Source: Bacillota bacterium
GTDB lineage: Bacteria > Bacillota > Sulfobacillia > Sulfobacillales > JAIMBI01
NCBI GenBank assembly: GCA_021797815.1
Contig: JAJZYZ010000022.1
Span: 1 to 39,167, forward strand
Reading direction: 5' to 3'
DNA length: 39,167 nt
In this document: in pieces, positions 1 through 8,998 of the stretch
How the letters are laid out: every line of letters starts with the position of its first letter
Numbering within the stretch: position 1 is the first letter of the stretch
The notes under the pieces: generated by a model
Told to the model about the DNA's origin: nothing
Database searches by the model: none
The model's input: only the letters and a program-made list of their open reading frames with translations
Translations under genes and position numbers: made by a program

Positions 1-337
1 TGTCTGGCCGGGGGAGGCAGCGCTGCCCGTGGGGCGTCTCGTGACTGAAAGAAACCCGGCGGGACCTGGGCGGCTCGCCCTCTTGGCGGCGGTCGAGGAG
101 CTCTCCGTACGGGGCTGGCGGCCGGGGGATCGGATCCGGATGGCGGCCGGCCACCGGAAGCTCCAGGATGTGTTCGTCGACGCCAAGGTTCCGCGCGCGC
201 TCCGGGCGGCGTGGCCGGTGCTCGTTGATCCGACGGGGACCGTGGTGATGGTGCCCGAACTTGCGGTCGACGCGGGCTGGTGCGCCCGGCCGGACGAGCC
301 CGGCTGGGTGGTGCGTTGGGAGCATGGCCCGGCTTAG
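1..337 (+). CDS. tilS: tRNA(Ile)-lysidine synthase TilS, C-terminal part (5' truncated by window edge)
   Basis: The reading frame is open from base 2 and stops at TAG 335-337. The visible part matches the C-terminal domain of TilS, the ATP-dependent enzyme that makes lysidine at position 34 of the AUA-reading tRNA-Ile. The clearest signature is the stretch RKLQDVFVDAKVPRALR, followed by WPVLVD and a VVMVPELAVD segment, as in the family's (G)KKLQDxFxDxKVPRxxRxxxPLLxD. The catalytic N-terminal PP-loop domain lies outside the window, so GTG 29 is only an internal codon. In Bacillus the order is tilS-hpt-ftsH; here tilS is followed by two minus-strand genes and then ftsH. Identification is firm from the C-terminal motif, but completeness cannot be judged. 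Confidence 0.85.
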   Translation, partial: VWPGEAALPVGRLVTERNPAGPGRLALLAAVEELSVRGWRPGDRIRMAAGHRKLQDVFVDAKVPRALRAAWPVLVDPTGTVVMVPELAVDAGWCARPDEPGWVVRWEHGPA

Positions 338-396
338 GGTTCCCGGGATGGTCGCGCACGGACGAGGCGCGCCCCACTGGCCTCGGACCTCAGCTA

Positions 397-412
397 GGAG
401 GCTCCGGCCTCC
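397..412. terminator. GC-rich hairpin between convergent tilS and VKOR gene
   Basis: A perfect 6-bp stem (GGAGGC / GCCTCC) with a TCCG loop lies in the 124-base gap between two converging genes. It has no T-tract on either side, so it is only a possible weak bidirectional terminator. Confidence 0.3.
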
Positions 413-461
413 GTCCGCTCCGTCACCCGGCTGGCGCCAGATGACCCGTGAGGGTGCCCGG

Positions 462-887
462 TCAGCCGCGGGCCCCGGCTTCGTACACCTGCAGCCCCAA
501 AATGGCCAGGATGAGCGCGTGGAGGGTTGAGCACCAGATGCAGACGTGATGCAGCACGTCGAATTCCACAAACACCAGATAGATGACGACGATGCCGCCG
601 GCGATGCTCCAGGCCATCAGGAAGGAGCGGGCGCGCTCCGATCCCCGCGACAGCAGCACCAAAGCACCCGTCACGATAAACCAGAGCAGGCCCCAGACCG
701 GAACCGGAATGCCCAGCACCACGGACTCCGGGCTTGTCAGGACGTTCTCACAGTTGATAAGACCATGCCCCTGGCTTCCGAGGCAGTAGAGCGGCACGCC
801 CGTGTCATAGTGGAGCACCGTCAGATAGGCCGCGATGGCCACACCGAGGGCGCTCATGAGGAGAAGGGCGACACGCCGTGATCTCAT
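462..887 (-). CDS. VKOR family (vitamin K epoxide reductase-like) membrane thiol oxidase
   Basis: A 141-residue protein with about four membrane segments (roughly 6-24, 58-80, 88-110, 117-134). The VKOR signature is complete: the loop cysteines C35 and C46, the following [16 protein letters not shown] segment, and the active-site C116-I-W-C119 at the start of the last helix. Bacterial VKOR proteins pass electrons from thiols outside the membrane to quinone and so drive disulfide formation, replacing DsbB. The start ATG 885-887 overlaps the stop of the upstream DUF929 gene as ATGA, which indicates translational coupling. The longer frame reaching 1106 is the antisense/out-of-frame part of that upstream gene. 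The family call is firm. That its partner is the adjacent CPYC protein is inferred from the coupling. Confidence 0.9.
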   Translation of the reverse strand: MRSRRVALLLMSALGVAIAAYLTVLHYDTGVPLYCLGSQGHGLINCENVLTSPESVVLGIPVPVWGLLWFIVTGALVLLSRGSERARSFLMAWSIAGGIVVIYLVFVEFDVLHHVCIWCSTLHALILAILGLQVYEAGARG

Positions 888-1765
888 GGCACGCCCGGCA
901 GGATGCTTTCGGCCGCCGAGATGGTGCTCTGGTCGCACACGGTCTTGGGCTGGTTGCCGTCGGAGCGACAGATGGCAGCGGTGAATTCGTTGGCGTTGAC
1001 CAGAATCGCGTCGGCAATGGCTCCCTGCCCGGAATGTGCGTCTCCCAGGATGGCGGACCAGCTGGCGCCGGCGAGGACGCCCGGCGAATAGGGGGCCGAA
1101 ATCCAAAGATAATGGCCGCCTATCAAGATGAAGGGAATCGGGTACGAGCCGGCCGGGGTGGTCGCCGGAACGTAGGGCGGGACGTCATAACGCTGCAGCA
1201 TCTTGGCCTGATAGGCGGTGAGCCGCTGCAGGGGAGCGCCCTGACGGTTGTACTCTTCCACCAGCTGCGCCGAGATGTAGCGGCTGTGATACGTCGCGCC
1301 GTGATACGACAGGGTCGGCGTGTTGGGGAAGACGTCAGTGGAGGATGAATGCATGTACTTTAAACCGGTAAAGGTGCCGAAGCGCGACAGCGCTATGGTG
1401 AGCGCCCAGCGGGTGGCAGCGCAGTACGGGCAGTATTCGCCGCCGATGTACATGACCGTGGGGGCGTGGAGAGCCATGGGGCGCGCCACCGCGGGTTGAG
1501 TGGACTGCTGGAGGCCCACCGGATTCCAGGTGGACGCAGGAATGGTCGTCAACTCATGAACGATCGCGGCCGGGATAGGCTTCCCGTTGTCGGCCGATAC
1601 AGTCGGGCTGTTGGAGAGGGCCGAAAACGCGATCACCACTATCACCGCCACCAGAATCCCTGCGAAAACCCAGGCCACAAGCGGCACCTGGAAGCCGCGA
1701 TATTTGTCCTTGTAACTCGCGGATGCAGTCTTCTTGCGGCCGGACTTGTTGCCGCTCTTCTCCAA
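884..1765 (-). CDS. DUF929 family membrane-anchored thioredoxin-like protein
   Basis: About 293 residues from a TTG start: a basic N-terminal tail, one membrane helix (about residues 27-49), then an extracytoplasmic domain with the DUF929 hallmark [13 protein letters not shown] (C112 and C115) and two further cysteines near the C-terminus (AAICRSD and KTVCDQ). The CPYC motif is typical of thioredoxin-fold oxidoreductases. The most likely role is a DsbA-like oxidase re-oxidised by the VKOR protein encoded just downstream (ATGA overlap). Start choice: ATG at 1787-1789 has no ribosome binding site, whereas GGAGG (minus strand 1778-1774) lies 8 bases before TTG 1765; the longer form would be 301 residues. 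A divergent promoter lies upstream. The family is clear; the biochemical role is inferred. Confidence 0.82.
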   Translation of the reverse strand: MEKSGNKSGRKKTASASYKDKYRGFQVPLVAWVFAGILVAVIVVIAFSALSNSPTVSADNGKPIPAAIVHELTTIPASTWNPVGLQQSTQPAVARPMALHAPTVMYIGGEYCPYCAATRWALTIALSRFGTFTGLKYMHSSSTDVFPNTPTLSYHGATYHSRYISAQLVEEYNRQGAPLQRLTAYQAKMLQRYDVPPYVPATTPAGSYPIPFILIGGHYLWISAPYSPGVLAGASWSAILGDAHSGQGAIADAILVNANEFTAAICRSDGNQPKTVCDQSTISAAESILPGVP

Positions 1766-1845
1766 TCTCGCCGCCTCCTGTTGAGTCATTCACATCGCCG
1801 GATTCTCGCCTGGAGCGGGATCGGCGGGGGCTTAGATATCGACCT

Positions 1846-1874
1846 ATTGTAGCGCCTGGCCGTTTAGGGGAAAA
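1846..1874 (-). promoter_or_regulatory. Candidate promoter of the DUF929-VKOR operon
   Basis: On the minus strand, TACAAT (plus 1846-1851) is preceded by exactly 17 bases and a weak -35 TTTTCC (plus 1869-1874). It faces away from the ftsH promoter. The -10 matches 5 of 6 bases; the -35 matches only 3 of 6. Confidence 0.45.
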
Positions 1875-1924
1875 CTGAGACCACGCTTCGAATGGGACGG
1901 GCTCCCAGGCGGCCCGGCTCTCTA

Positions 1925-1933
1925 TGCTATAAT
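1925..1933 (+). promoter_or_regulatory. Extended -10 promoter of ftsH
   Basis: A perfect TATAAT (1928-1933) is preceded by TG at 1925-1926, giving an extended -10 (TGnTATAAT). No good -35 lies 16-18 bases upstream, as is common for extended -10 promoters. The transcript would start near 1940, about 35 bases before the ftsH ATG. Confidence 0.7.
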
Positions 1934-1974
1934 GAAGCGCTTTTTTGGCGGCTCGCTTGCGAAAGGGGAGACCC

Positions 1975-3792
1975 ATGACCGGTCGTTGGCTTCGAGGTGT
2001 GGTCACCATCGTGCTTGTGGTGTTGTTTGTCGCCACGCTGATGGAGCTTCTCAACAGCCAGAGCACCCCGGTGCAGACAAAGCCTTTGAGTCAGGTCATG
2101 GCTCTGGCGAAGAAGCACCAGGTCGCGTCCGCGCAGGTTGATCCACAAAACGATCAGATTACCGTGACCTTGACCAACGGCAGCCACTTCAACGCCGTCT
2201 ACCCGACAAGCGCCACGAACTTTTGGGCGCTCGAGCTGATGCATTACGGTGTGCAGCCGGTGACGGTATTGAAGCCTGCCACTACATCCTTCTGGCTGAG
2301 CCTGGCCGGAAACTTCCTGCCCCTCTTGCTGGTGGCGGGACTCTTGTACGTCCTGTTCAGCCAGACGCAGGGCGGTGGCAATCGGGTCATGCAGTTTGGG
2401 AAAAGCCGGGCCCGGCTCCACACGGATGACCGCCGGCGCGTCACCTTCGATGACGTGGCGGGGGTGGAAGAAGAGAAGCAGGAGCTCATGGAGATCGTGG
2501 ACTTCCTGCGATATCCGAAGAAATATCTCGAGCTGGGCGCCCGCATTCCAAAAGGCGTGCTCCTATTCGGGGAGCCCGGTACCGGCAAGACCTTGCTGGC
2601 GCGAGCCGTCGCAGGCGAGGCCGGGGTGCCGTTCTTCTCCGACAGTGGGTCGGACTTTGTCGAGATGTTTGTCGGCGTTGGCGCGTCGCGGGTGCGCGAT
2701 CTGTTTGACCAGGCGAAGAAGAATGCGCCCTGCATCGTGTTTATCGACGAGATTGACGCGGTCGGGCGTATGCGCGGCGCTGGGTATGGCGGCGGCCACG
2801 ACGAGCGTGAGCAGACCCTGAACCAGCTCCTTGTGGAGATGGATGGTTTCGGCATCAACGAGGGCATCATCGTGATTGCGGCCACCAACCGGCCCGATGT
2901 GCTGGACCCGGCGCTGCTGAGGCCGGGCCGCTTCGACCGGCAGATCGTGGTGCATCGGCCTGACGTGAAGGGCCGTGTGGCGATCCTCGAGGTGCACACT
3001 CGTGGCAAGCCCCTCGACAAGGACGTTATCCTCCAGACCATCGCCAAGCGCACCCCGGGCTTTACCGGGGCGGACCTGGCCAACCTGGCGAACGAGGCCG
3101 CCCTTCTCGCGGCGCGTGAGCGTGCGAAGCGCATCCATATGAAGCACTTCGAAGAGGCGACCGAACGCGTCATGGGCGGACCTCAGAAGAAGTCTCGCGT
3201 CATCAGCGAGAAGGAGAAGCGGACGGTGGCGTTCCATGAGTCCGGGCACACGCTGGTAGGCATGCTCACCGCGCATGGCGATCCGGTGCACAAGGTGACC
3301 ATCGTGCCGCGCGGGATGGCCATGGGCTACACGATGCCGTTGCCGGAGGAGGACCGGTATCTTATCACGCGTGATGAGATGCTGGATCAGGTGTGCATGT
3401 CGCTCGGCGGGCGCGGGGCGGAGGAACTGGTGTTTGGCGAGATCTCGACCGGGGCGCAGGATGACCTGGAGAAGTCGACCAAACTGGTGCGCCGCATGAT
3501 TACCGAGTACGGCATGTCGGATGAGCTGGGGCCGATGACGTATGGTACCCGTCATGACCAGGTTTTCTTGGGACGCGACCTGATGCGCGATCGCGACTAC
3601 AGCGAGGAGGTGGCTTCGGCCATCGACCGCGAAGTGCGTCACATCGTGATGCAGCAGTATGAACGCGCCAAGGGTATCCTGCGCAATCACCGCGACGTGT
3701 TGAACCGGATGGCGCAGGCGCTGGTGGAGAAAGAAACCCTTCAGGCCGACGAGATTCTGGCCCTGGTAGGTCCGGCCGAGCGGGCGAGCTGA
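1975..3792 (+). CDS. ftsH: ATP-dependent zinc metalloprotease FtsH
   Basis: A 605-residue membrane-bound AAA+ protease that degrades membrane and regulatory proteins. Two membrane helices flank a small external domain (about residues 5-23 and 105-125). The AAA domain shows Walker A GEPGTGKT (199-206), the pore loop MFVGVGA, Walker [12 protein letters not shown] and the second region of homology [20 protein letters not shown]. The zinc protease motif is H421-E-S-G-H425, with the later acidic ligand in the [10 protein letters not shown] segment. Length and domain order are normal. ATG 1975 is chosen because an AAGGGGAG ribosome binding site ends 4 bases before it; an in-frame TTG at 1945 would add 10 residues and lies right at the predicted transcript start. 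The downstream M16 genes follow after 56 bases and are probably co-transcribed. Confidence 0.97.
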   Translation: MTGRWLRGVVTIVLVVLFVATLMELLNSQSTPVQTKPLSQVMALAKKHQVASAQVDPQNDQITVTLTNGSHFNAVYPTSATNFWALELMHYGVQPVTVLKPATTSFWLSLAGNFLPLLLVAGLLYVLFSQTQGGGNRVMQFGKSRARLHTDDRRRVTFDDVAGVEEEKQELMEIVDFLRYPKKYLELGARIPKGVLLFGEPGTGKTLLARAVAGEAGVPFFSDSGSDFVEMFVGVGASRVRDLFDQAKKNAPCIVFIDEIDAVGRMRGAGYGGGHDEREQTLNQLLVEMDGFGINEGIIVIAATNRPDVLDPALLRPGRFDRQIVVHRPDVKGRVAILEVHTRGKPLDKDVILQTIAKRTPGFTGADLANLANEAALLAARERAKRIHMKHFEEATERVMGGPQKKSRVISEKEKRTVAFHESGHTLVGMLTAHGDPVHKVTIVPRGMAMGYTMPLPEEDRYLITRDEMLDQVCMSLGGRGAEELVFGEISTGAQDDLEKSTKLVRRMITEYGMSDELGPMTYGTRHDQVFLGRDLMRDRDYSEEVASAIDREVRHIVMQQYERAKGILRNHRDVLNRMAQALVEKETLQADEILALVGPAERAS

Positions 3793-3848
3793 GTTTCCGC
3801 CACGCAGCGGCCGCGTTCCGGGGAAGACTGAGCCCGAGGGGGGAGCCT

Positions 3849-5129
3849 GTGTTCGTCGGTTCCGCACAGGATGGGGTTTCGGTGTATGTGTATCCGACTG
3901 ACCGCTTCAAGACCATCTCGCTGTATGCCTGCTGGGTGGGTGAGCTCGACGCCGCATCGGCGTCGCTGACCGCCTTGGTTGCGTACTGCCTGCGCAGGGG
4001 AACCCGCCAGTGGCCGACCTTTACGACGATGCAGGCCCATCTCGAGGAACTGTACGGGGCGTCGTTCCGGGCCGACGTCGGCAAGCTCGGTGAACATCAG
4101 CTGCTTTCCTTCCGCCTTGAGATTCCGGACGGTCGCTATCTGCCTGGTCACCCGGACACGCTCGGCGCCGGGCTCGACTTCCTGCAGGCCGTCATGCAGG
4201 AACCGAACCTTACGGCGGCCGGACACTTTCCCGATGACGTGATAGCCCAGGAGAAGGACATCCTGCGGCGCCAGATAGAAGGCCTCATCAACGACAAGGC
4301 GCAATATGCGATGCTGCGCTGCATAGAGGCCATGGCCGACGGGGCCAGGTTCGGGGTGCCGCGCTACGGCCGGGTGGAGGACCTGACCGCCATCGACGAA
4401 CAGGCCGTGGCAGCCCGTTGGAGTGAGGGACGCAAACGCTGGCCGCTTCTCCTTTTCGGGGTGGGCGCGATAGACGCGGCCGGCTTCGAAGCCGCGGTGC
4501 GCGAGCGCTTCCAGGGGCCCCAGAGCGCGGCCCCGCTTCGCCCGCCCACGCTCTTTGCGGCCACCCATGACGGTCGTCTGGTGGTTGATGAGGAGGACGT
4601 GCGGCAGGGGAAGCTCCACCTCGGCCTCGCGACCGGCGTGCGTCTGCAAGATGCCGACTATTCCGCCCTCATGATGTACACCGGGGTGCTCGGAGGCTTT
4701 CCACATTCGAAGTTGTTTGTGAACGTCCGCGAGAAGGCCAGCCTGGCCTACTACGCCTATGCGCGCGTCGACGCGGCTCTTGGCCTCATGATGATTGGCG
4801 CCGGCATCGAGTTCTCGGACTTTCGCCCCGCGCTTGACATCATTCGTCGTCAGCTTGACGACATGCGTGAGGGGCGAATCAGCGAGGAGGAGATGGCCTT
4901 TACGCTTGAGAGCTTCACGAACGAACTCAAGGCGGAGGACGACTCTCCTTCGGCCCTGATTGGACGCGAATTGGAACGGCGGCTATTGGGCGGCGGACCC
5001 ACGAGCGACGAACTGGAAGCGAGCCTCGCCCGCGTGACCCGTGACGACGTGGTGCGGGTTGCCGGACACGTCAATGTGGACCTCATCTATTTTCTTACGG
5101 CGCATGGGGAGGTGCCGGCGGGTGCGTGA
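3849..5129 (+). CDS. ymfF: M16 family peptidase-like protein, YmfF type (no zinc motif)
   Basis: A 426-residue protein of the M16 (insulinase) superfamily, matching the first member of the ymfF-ymfH pair of Bacillota (catalogued in B. subtilis relatives as EF-P 5-aminopentanol modification-associated). The N-terminal HxxEH zinc site expected in active M16 enzymes is absent; the equivalent region reads LYACWVGELDAASASL. It is therefore probably the non-catalytic half of a heterodimer with the next gene. Recognisable M16 features include HLEELYGASF and the second-domain segment FPHSKLFVNVREKASLAYYAYA. Start is GTG 3849, with AGGGGG about 6 bases upstream. It overlaps the next gene by 8 bases, a sign of coupling. 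The family call is good; the physiological role is inferred. Confidence 0.85.
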   Translation: MFVGSAQDGVSVYVYPTDRFKTISLYACWVGELDAASASLTALVAYCLRRGTRQWPTFTTMQAHLEELYGASFRADVGKLGEHQLLSFRLEIPDGRYLPGHPDTLGAGLDFLQAVMQEPNLTAAGHFPDDVIAQEKDILRRQIEGLINDKAQYAMLRCIEAMADGARFGVPRYGRVEDLTAIDEQAVAARWSEGRKRWPLLLFGVGAIDAAGFEAAVRERFQGPQSAAPLRPPTLFAATHDGRLVVDEEDVRQGKLHLGLATGVRLQDADYSALMMYTGVLGGFPHSKLFVNVREKASLAYYAYARVDAALGLMMIGAGIEFSDFRPALDIIRRQLDDMREGRISEEEMAFTLESFTNELKAEDDSPSALIGRELERRLLGGGPTSDELEASLARVTRDDVVRVAGHVNVDLIYFLTAHGEVPAGA

Positions 5130-6405
5130 GACAGATGCTCTCATCCAGGAGACGCTCGTGACCGAGGAGCTGCCGTCGGGCCTTCGGGTGTCGGTTATTC
5201 CCCGTCCCGGGCAGCGCCGGACCTACGCTACTTTCGCCACCTATTACGGATCCATCGACAGCCACTTCCGGCTGCCGGATTCCGGGCACACCGTGGATGT
5301 GCCGGACGGCATTGCCCACTTTCTCGAGCACAAGCTCTTCGAGAAGCCGGACGGCGACGTGATGTCTGATTTCAGCCGTCTCGGTGCCAGCACCAACGCC
5401 TACACCGAGTACCTCACGACCACGTATCTGTTCTCGACGACTCAGCACCAGGACCAGTGTCTCCAGATCCTGCTGGACTTTGTCCAGGAGCCGTACTTTA
5501 CGGCCGAGAATGTGGAGAAGGAGAAGGGCATCATCGAGCAGGAGATCCGGATGTATCTGGACATGCCCGGCGATCGCCTTCACTCCAACTTGATGCGGGC
5601 GCTGTACGTCGGCCATCCGGTGCGGCTCGATATTGCGGGCTCCGTGGATACCATCCGGCAGATTACGCCGGAGGAGCTCTACCAGTGCTATCGGACCTTC
5701 TACCATCCGTCCAACATGTGGGTGTTTGTGGACGGAGACGTCGATCCCGATCGGGTCATCGCCGCGGTCTCTGACAACCAGGCACGCCGGGATTACAAGC
5801 GGCAGCCCCCCATCCCTCGCATCCTGCCGGAAGAGCCGGCGGCCATCAATCAGGAGCGCATCGCGCAGCGTATGCCGGTGGCGCTTCCCATGCTGGCCAT
5901 CGGATACAAAGATCCGGTGGCGGATCTGCGGGGCCCGGCGCTGGCGCGCCGGGAGCTTGTGACCGACCTCATGTGGAGCCTCGCCATCGGGCGCTCGTCA
6001 CCCCTCTTTTTTGAGCTCTACGAAGCTGGGCTCATCAACGATCGCTTCGGCGCGCAGTACGAGGCGGCCCCCACCTATGCCTACTCCGTCCTGAGCGGCG
6101 AGACTCGGGATCCAGACGCACTGCTCGAGCGGATAGAGCGCGGGCTGCACAACGTCCACTTCGACGAGGAAGCGCTCGAACGTCACAAGCGCCGGAATCG
6201 CGGCCAGTACCTGGCCCTTTTCAACAATCCCGGTCAGCTGGCTTACGCCTACAACAGTTTTCACGTGCGCCGGCTGGAGCTCTTTCATTACCTGGACGAA
6301 CTGGACGGCATCACGCTTGACGCGATCGAAGAGCGATTTCACCAACACGTGCGCGCGGATCGGCGGGCGCTGTCGCTGATTGAGCCGGAGGGTGCGGAGC
6401 GGTGA
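5122..6405 (+). CDS. ymfH: M16 family zinc metallopeptidase, YmfH type
   Basis: A 427-residue M16B peptidase, the catalytic partner of the preceding protein. The inverted zinc motif is H66-F-L-E69-H70 (IAHFLEHKLFE), followed by GASTNAYTEYLTTTY and by the EKGIIEQEIRM segment around residues 139-141, which should supply the third ligand. The second domain shows the pitrilysin-like FFELYEAGLINDRF region. Start is GTG 5122: GGGGAGG ends 9 bases before it and it overlaps the upstream stop by 8 bases. The longer frame beginning at 5041 reads through the upstream gene and is not used. hutH follows immediately. The exact substrate cannot be read from sequence. Confidence 0.88.
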   Translation: MRETDALIQETLVTEELPSGLRVSVIPRPGQRRTYATFATYYGSIDSHFRLPDSGHTVDVPDGIAHFLEHKLFEKPDGDVMSDFSRLGASTNAYTEYLTTTYLFSTTQHQDQCLQILLDFVQEPYFTAENVEKEKGIIEQEIRMYLDMPGDRLHSNLMRALYVGHPVRLDIAGSVDTIRQITPEELYQCYRTFYHPSNMWVFVDGDVDPDRVIAAVSDNQARRDYKRQPPIPRILPEEPAAINQERIAQRMPVALPMLAIGYKDPVADLRGPALARRELVTDLMWSLAIGRSSPLFFELYEAGLINDRFGAQYEAAPTYAYSVLSGETRDPDALLERIERGLHNVHFDEEALERHKRRNRGQYLALFNNPGQLAYAYNSFHVRRLELFHYLDELDGITLDAIEERFHQHVRADRRALSLIEPEGAER

Positions 6406-6407
6406 GC

Positions 6408-7919
6408 ATGGCCGATTCAATTGATGGGGAGCATCTCAGCATCGAGGACGTGGTCGCCATCGCCTGGAAGCGGGCGCCGATTCCGGCCATATCCGCCCCG
6501 GCTCTCCGTCGCATGGCGGAAAGCCGTCAGGTAGTCGAGCGGGCGGTTGAGGCCGACCGCCCGGCATACGGCATCACCACCGGGTTCGGCCGCTTCCAGG
6601 ACGTGGCCATTCCGGCCGACAGCCGCCGGGAACTCCAGAAGAATCTCATCCGCAGCCACGCCGCCGGTGTCGGCCCGCTTCTGCCGGCCGAGGTCGTGCG
6701 CGCGATGCTGATCCTGCGGGCCAATGCCCTCGCCAAGGGTTATTCCGGAGTGCGGGCGGTGGTCGTCGAGCGCCTGCTGGACCTTCTCCGACACGATATC
6801 CTGCCGGCCATTCCGAGCCGCGGCTCGGTGGGGGCGAGCGGCGATCTGGCCCCGCTGGCCCACCTGGGTCTGGCGCTTTTGGGCGAGGGAGAAGTATTTT
6901 ACCGCGGGGAACGCCGCGAAGCCGGCGAGGTGCTTCGGCAAGCAGGCCTTGACCGCCTGGAACTGGAGGCGAAAGAAGGTCTCGCGCTCATCAACGGCAC
7001 ACAAATGATGACGGCCTATGGCGCCCTCCTGATTGCCCGGGCGCGGCAGCTTGCAGACGCCGCCGACATGGCGGCGGCGCTCTCGGTGGACGTGCTGCGC
7101 GGCATCCCGGATGCCTTCATGGCCGAAGTGGCTGCCGTCCGTCCTCATCCCGGCCATGCCCTCGTCGCCTCCCACCTCCGGACTGCGCTTTCCGGGAGCC
7201 GACTTACGACCCGCCCCGGCGAGCTCCGGGTGCAGGACGCCTACTCGCTTCGCTGCACCCCGCAGGTGCACGGTGCGGCCCGGGACGCGCTCGCACACGT
7301 GGCGGAGGTCGTGGCGCGCGAACTCAATGCGGCGACCGACAACCCCCTCATCTTCGCCGAACAGGACCAGGTAGTGTCGGCCGGCAATTTCCACGGCGAG
7401 CCGCTGGCGCTCACTCTCGACTATCTAGGGATGGCGCTGGCGGAGTGGGCCAGCATCAGCGAACGACGGCTGGAACGCATGGTAAACCCGGCGCTTTCCG
7501 GTCTGCCGGCCTTTCTCATCGAGGACGGCGGGCTGCACTCCGGGCTCATGCTGGCACAGTACACCGCTGCCGCCCTGGTGTCGGAGAATAAAGTGCTGGC
7601 CCACCCCGCAAGCGTTGATTCCATCCCTACGTCGGCCAATCAAGAGGACCATGTGTCCATGGGTTCCATCAGCGCCGAGAAGGCATGGCGGATTCAGGCG
7701 AACGCCGAGTATGTGGTCGCGGCCGAGCTCATCGCCGGTGCGCAGGCGGCGGACATCGTGGGCGCGGACAAGCTCGGTTTGGGCACGGCACAGGCATACC
7801 GGTTCGTACGCGAGAGCGTGAGCTTTCGCGATCGCGACCGCCCGCTCGGTGTTGAGATTGAAGCCGTGGCAGCCCGCCTGCAGGCGGGCGAGTTTCCGCA
7901 CATCTTCGCCGACTCCTGA
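6408..7919 (+). CDS. hutH: Histidine ammonia-lyase
   Basis: A 503-residue enzyme that deaminates L-histidine to trans-urocanate. The Ala143-Ser144-Gly145 triad that forms the MIO electrophile sits in GSVGASGDLAPLAHLG, at the canonical position for HutH. Other HAL marks are NLIRSHAAGVG (the Ser-His pair at the selectivity site rather than Phe), VQDAYSLRC, TDNPLIF and SIPTSANQEDHVSMG. No hutU, hutI or hutG is present in the window, so it is not part of a visible complete hut operon; instead it is packed against the M16 pair. ATG 6408 is preceded by GGAG with an 8-base spacer; GTG 6402, which overlaps the upstream stop as GTGA, is an alternative adding two residues. Substrate specificity for histidine is likely but not proven. 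Confidence 0.93.
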   Translation: MADSIDGEHLSIEDVVAIAWKRAPIPAISAPALRRMAESRQVVERAVEADRPAYGITTGFGRFQDVAIPADSRRELQKNLIRSHAAGVGPLLPAEVVRAMLILRANALAKGYSGVRAVVVERLLDLLRHDILPAIPSRGSVGASGDLAPLAHLGLALLGEGEVFYRGERREAGEVLRQAGLDRLELEAKEGLALINGTQMMTAYGALLIARARQLADAADMAAALSVDVLRGIPDAFMAEVAAVRPHPGHALVASHLRTALSGSRLTTRPGELRVQDAYSLRCTPQVHGAARDALAHVAEVVARELNAATDNPLIFAEQDQVVSAGNFHGEPLALTLDYLGMALAEWASISERRLERMVNPALSGLPAFLIEDGGLHSGLMLAQYTAAALVSENKVLAHPASVDSIPTSANQEDHVSMGSISAEKAWRIQANAEYVVAAELIAGAQAADIVGADKLGLGTAQAYRFVRESVSFRDRDRPLGVEIEAVAARLQAGEFPHIFADS

Positions 7920-7944
7920 CCCGCCCCCTTCGGACCGGGGTCAG
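7916..7944. terminator. Stem-loop between convergent hutH and dehydratase genes
   Basis: CTGACCC (7916-7922, including the hutH stop) can pair with GGGTCAG (7938-7944) around a 15-base loop. There is no clear T-run on either side, so termination is only suggested by position. Confidence 0.35.
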
Positions 7945-7972
7945 CGCAACCAAAACCCGTCTAGCACGGTTG

Positions 7973-8995
7973 TCAGACAGCGGCAAGCGTATCCGGAAGC
8001 GATGTCGCCATGACCACCGCGAGATGCTCCATCGTCACGTTGGCGCCCGTCACGACGACGACGACCGGTCCCGTACCGGGAACCTCGCCCCGTAAGAGCG
8101 CGGCCACCCCGGCGGCTCCTGAGGGTTCCGCGAGGATGCGTTCGCGCTCCAGCAGAAACCGCATGGCGACAAACAACTCATGATCCTCAAGACGGACAAG
8201 ACTCTCAGCCGTTCCGCCTACAATGGCGAGGGTCCTTTCCGTCACCGTCCCGGGAGCCAGTCCGTCGGCCACCGTGTCCACACGGTCGAGGGTGACGACC
8301 CGCTTTTCGGCGATGGAACGGAGCATGGCGTCCGCGCCACTCATCTGCACCCCGACCAGGGCGCATCCGGGGGCTTTCGCGAGCAGCGAAACGGCGATGC
8401 CGGCCGCAAGCCCCCCGCCTCCCATCGGGACCACAACCTGTGTTACCTCCGGGAGCGCCTCCACAATCTCGACGCCGACGGTCGCCTGCCCGGCGATGAC
8501 CCGCGGATCGTCAAAAGGGTGCACCCACACCGCGCCGGTCTGTTCGGCAAACGGAATCGCCTGACCGGAAAGTTCGCGATAGGTACGGCCTCCCCGGCGG
8601 ACATCGGCGCCCAGCGCCTTGATGCCGGCCACCTTGACCGCGTTCGCCTGCTCCGGCACGAAGACCGTGACCGGGCGGCCCAGCCGTCGTCCGGCGTACG
8701 CGACGGCAAGCCCGTGGTTTCCGGCCGACGCCGTCACCAGGCCGCCCGCCTCTCCCTGAGCCTCCAGATCTGCCGCTTTCACGAGGGCACCCCGGACCTT
8801 GAATGCCCGGATCGGGGTCACCGTCTCGAGCTTCAGCCACACCGAGCGTTTCAGGAGGGTGCTGAGAGCGATGCTCTCTACAAGCGGCGTCGGCGGGAAC
8901 ACCTGGCGCACCACTTGATATGCGTCGGTCAAACCCTCCGCCTGCAGGGCGGGAGGAAGATTGCGGGGGTCAAAGCCCATCGGTTTCTCGGTCAT
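7973..8995 (-). CDS. Threonine/serine dehydratase-like PLP enzyme (fold type II)
   Basis: About 340 residues, the short form without an ACT regulatory domain. The PLP-binding lysine is K66 in TPIRAFKVRGA; the substrate loop is SAGNHG (90-95); the phosphate-binding glycine loop is MGGGGL (191-196). This fits catabolic threonine ammonia-lyases and serine/threonine dehydratases. One oddity is that the C-terminal motif, which normally reads SGGN and contacts the pyridine nitrogen, reads TGANV here, so the exact reaction is uncertain; threonine synthase-like or racemase activity cannot be excluded. ATG 8995 follows an AGGGAG site by 9 bases; GTG 8998 is an equally good alternative with a 6-base spacer. 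It stands alone, convergent with hutH. Confidence 0.85.
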   Translation of the reverse strand: MTEKPMGFDPRNLPPALQAEGLTDAYQVVRQVFPPTPLVESIALSTLLKRSVWLKLETVTPIRAFKVRGALVKAADLEAQGEAGGLVTASAGNHGLAVAYAGRRLGRPVTVFVPEQANAVKVAGIKALGADVRRGGRTYRELSGQAIPFAEQTGAVWVHPFDDPRVIAGQATVGVEIVEALPEVTQVVVPMGGGGLAAGIAVSLLAKAPGCALVGVQMSGADAMLRSIAEKRVVTLDRVDTVADGLAPGTVTERTLAIVGGTAESLVRLEDHELFVAMRFLLERERILAEPSGAAGVAALLRGEVPGTGPVVVVVTGANVTMEHLAVVMATSLPDTLAAV

Positions 8996-8998
8996 CAC

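Noticed and set aside
2244-3867. Long minus-strand frames opposite ftsH (309 and 434 codons)
   Set aside because: They lie entirely under a certain ftsH, have Arg/Ser/His-rich random-looking translations and no ribosome sites. They are high-GC shadows.
3741-4706. 321-codon minus-strand frame opposite the ymfF gene
   Set aside because: Antisense to a gene with clear family similarity; no recognisable domain or start site.
6408-7919. Phenylalanine or tyrosine ammonia-lyase
   Set aside because: The selectivity site and the SIPTSANQEDHVSMG segment fit histidine ammonia-lyase better.
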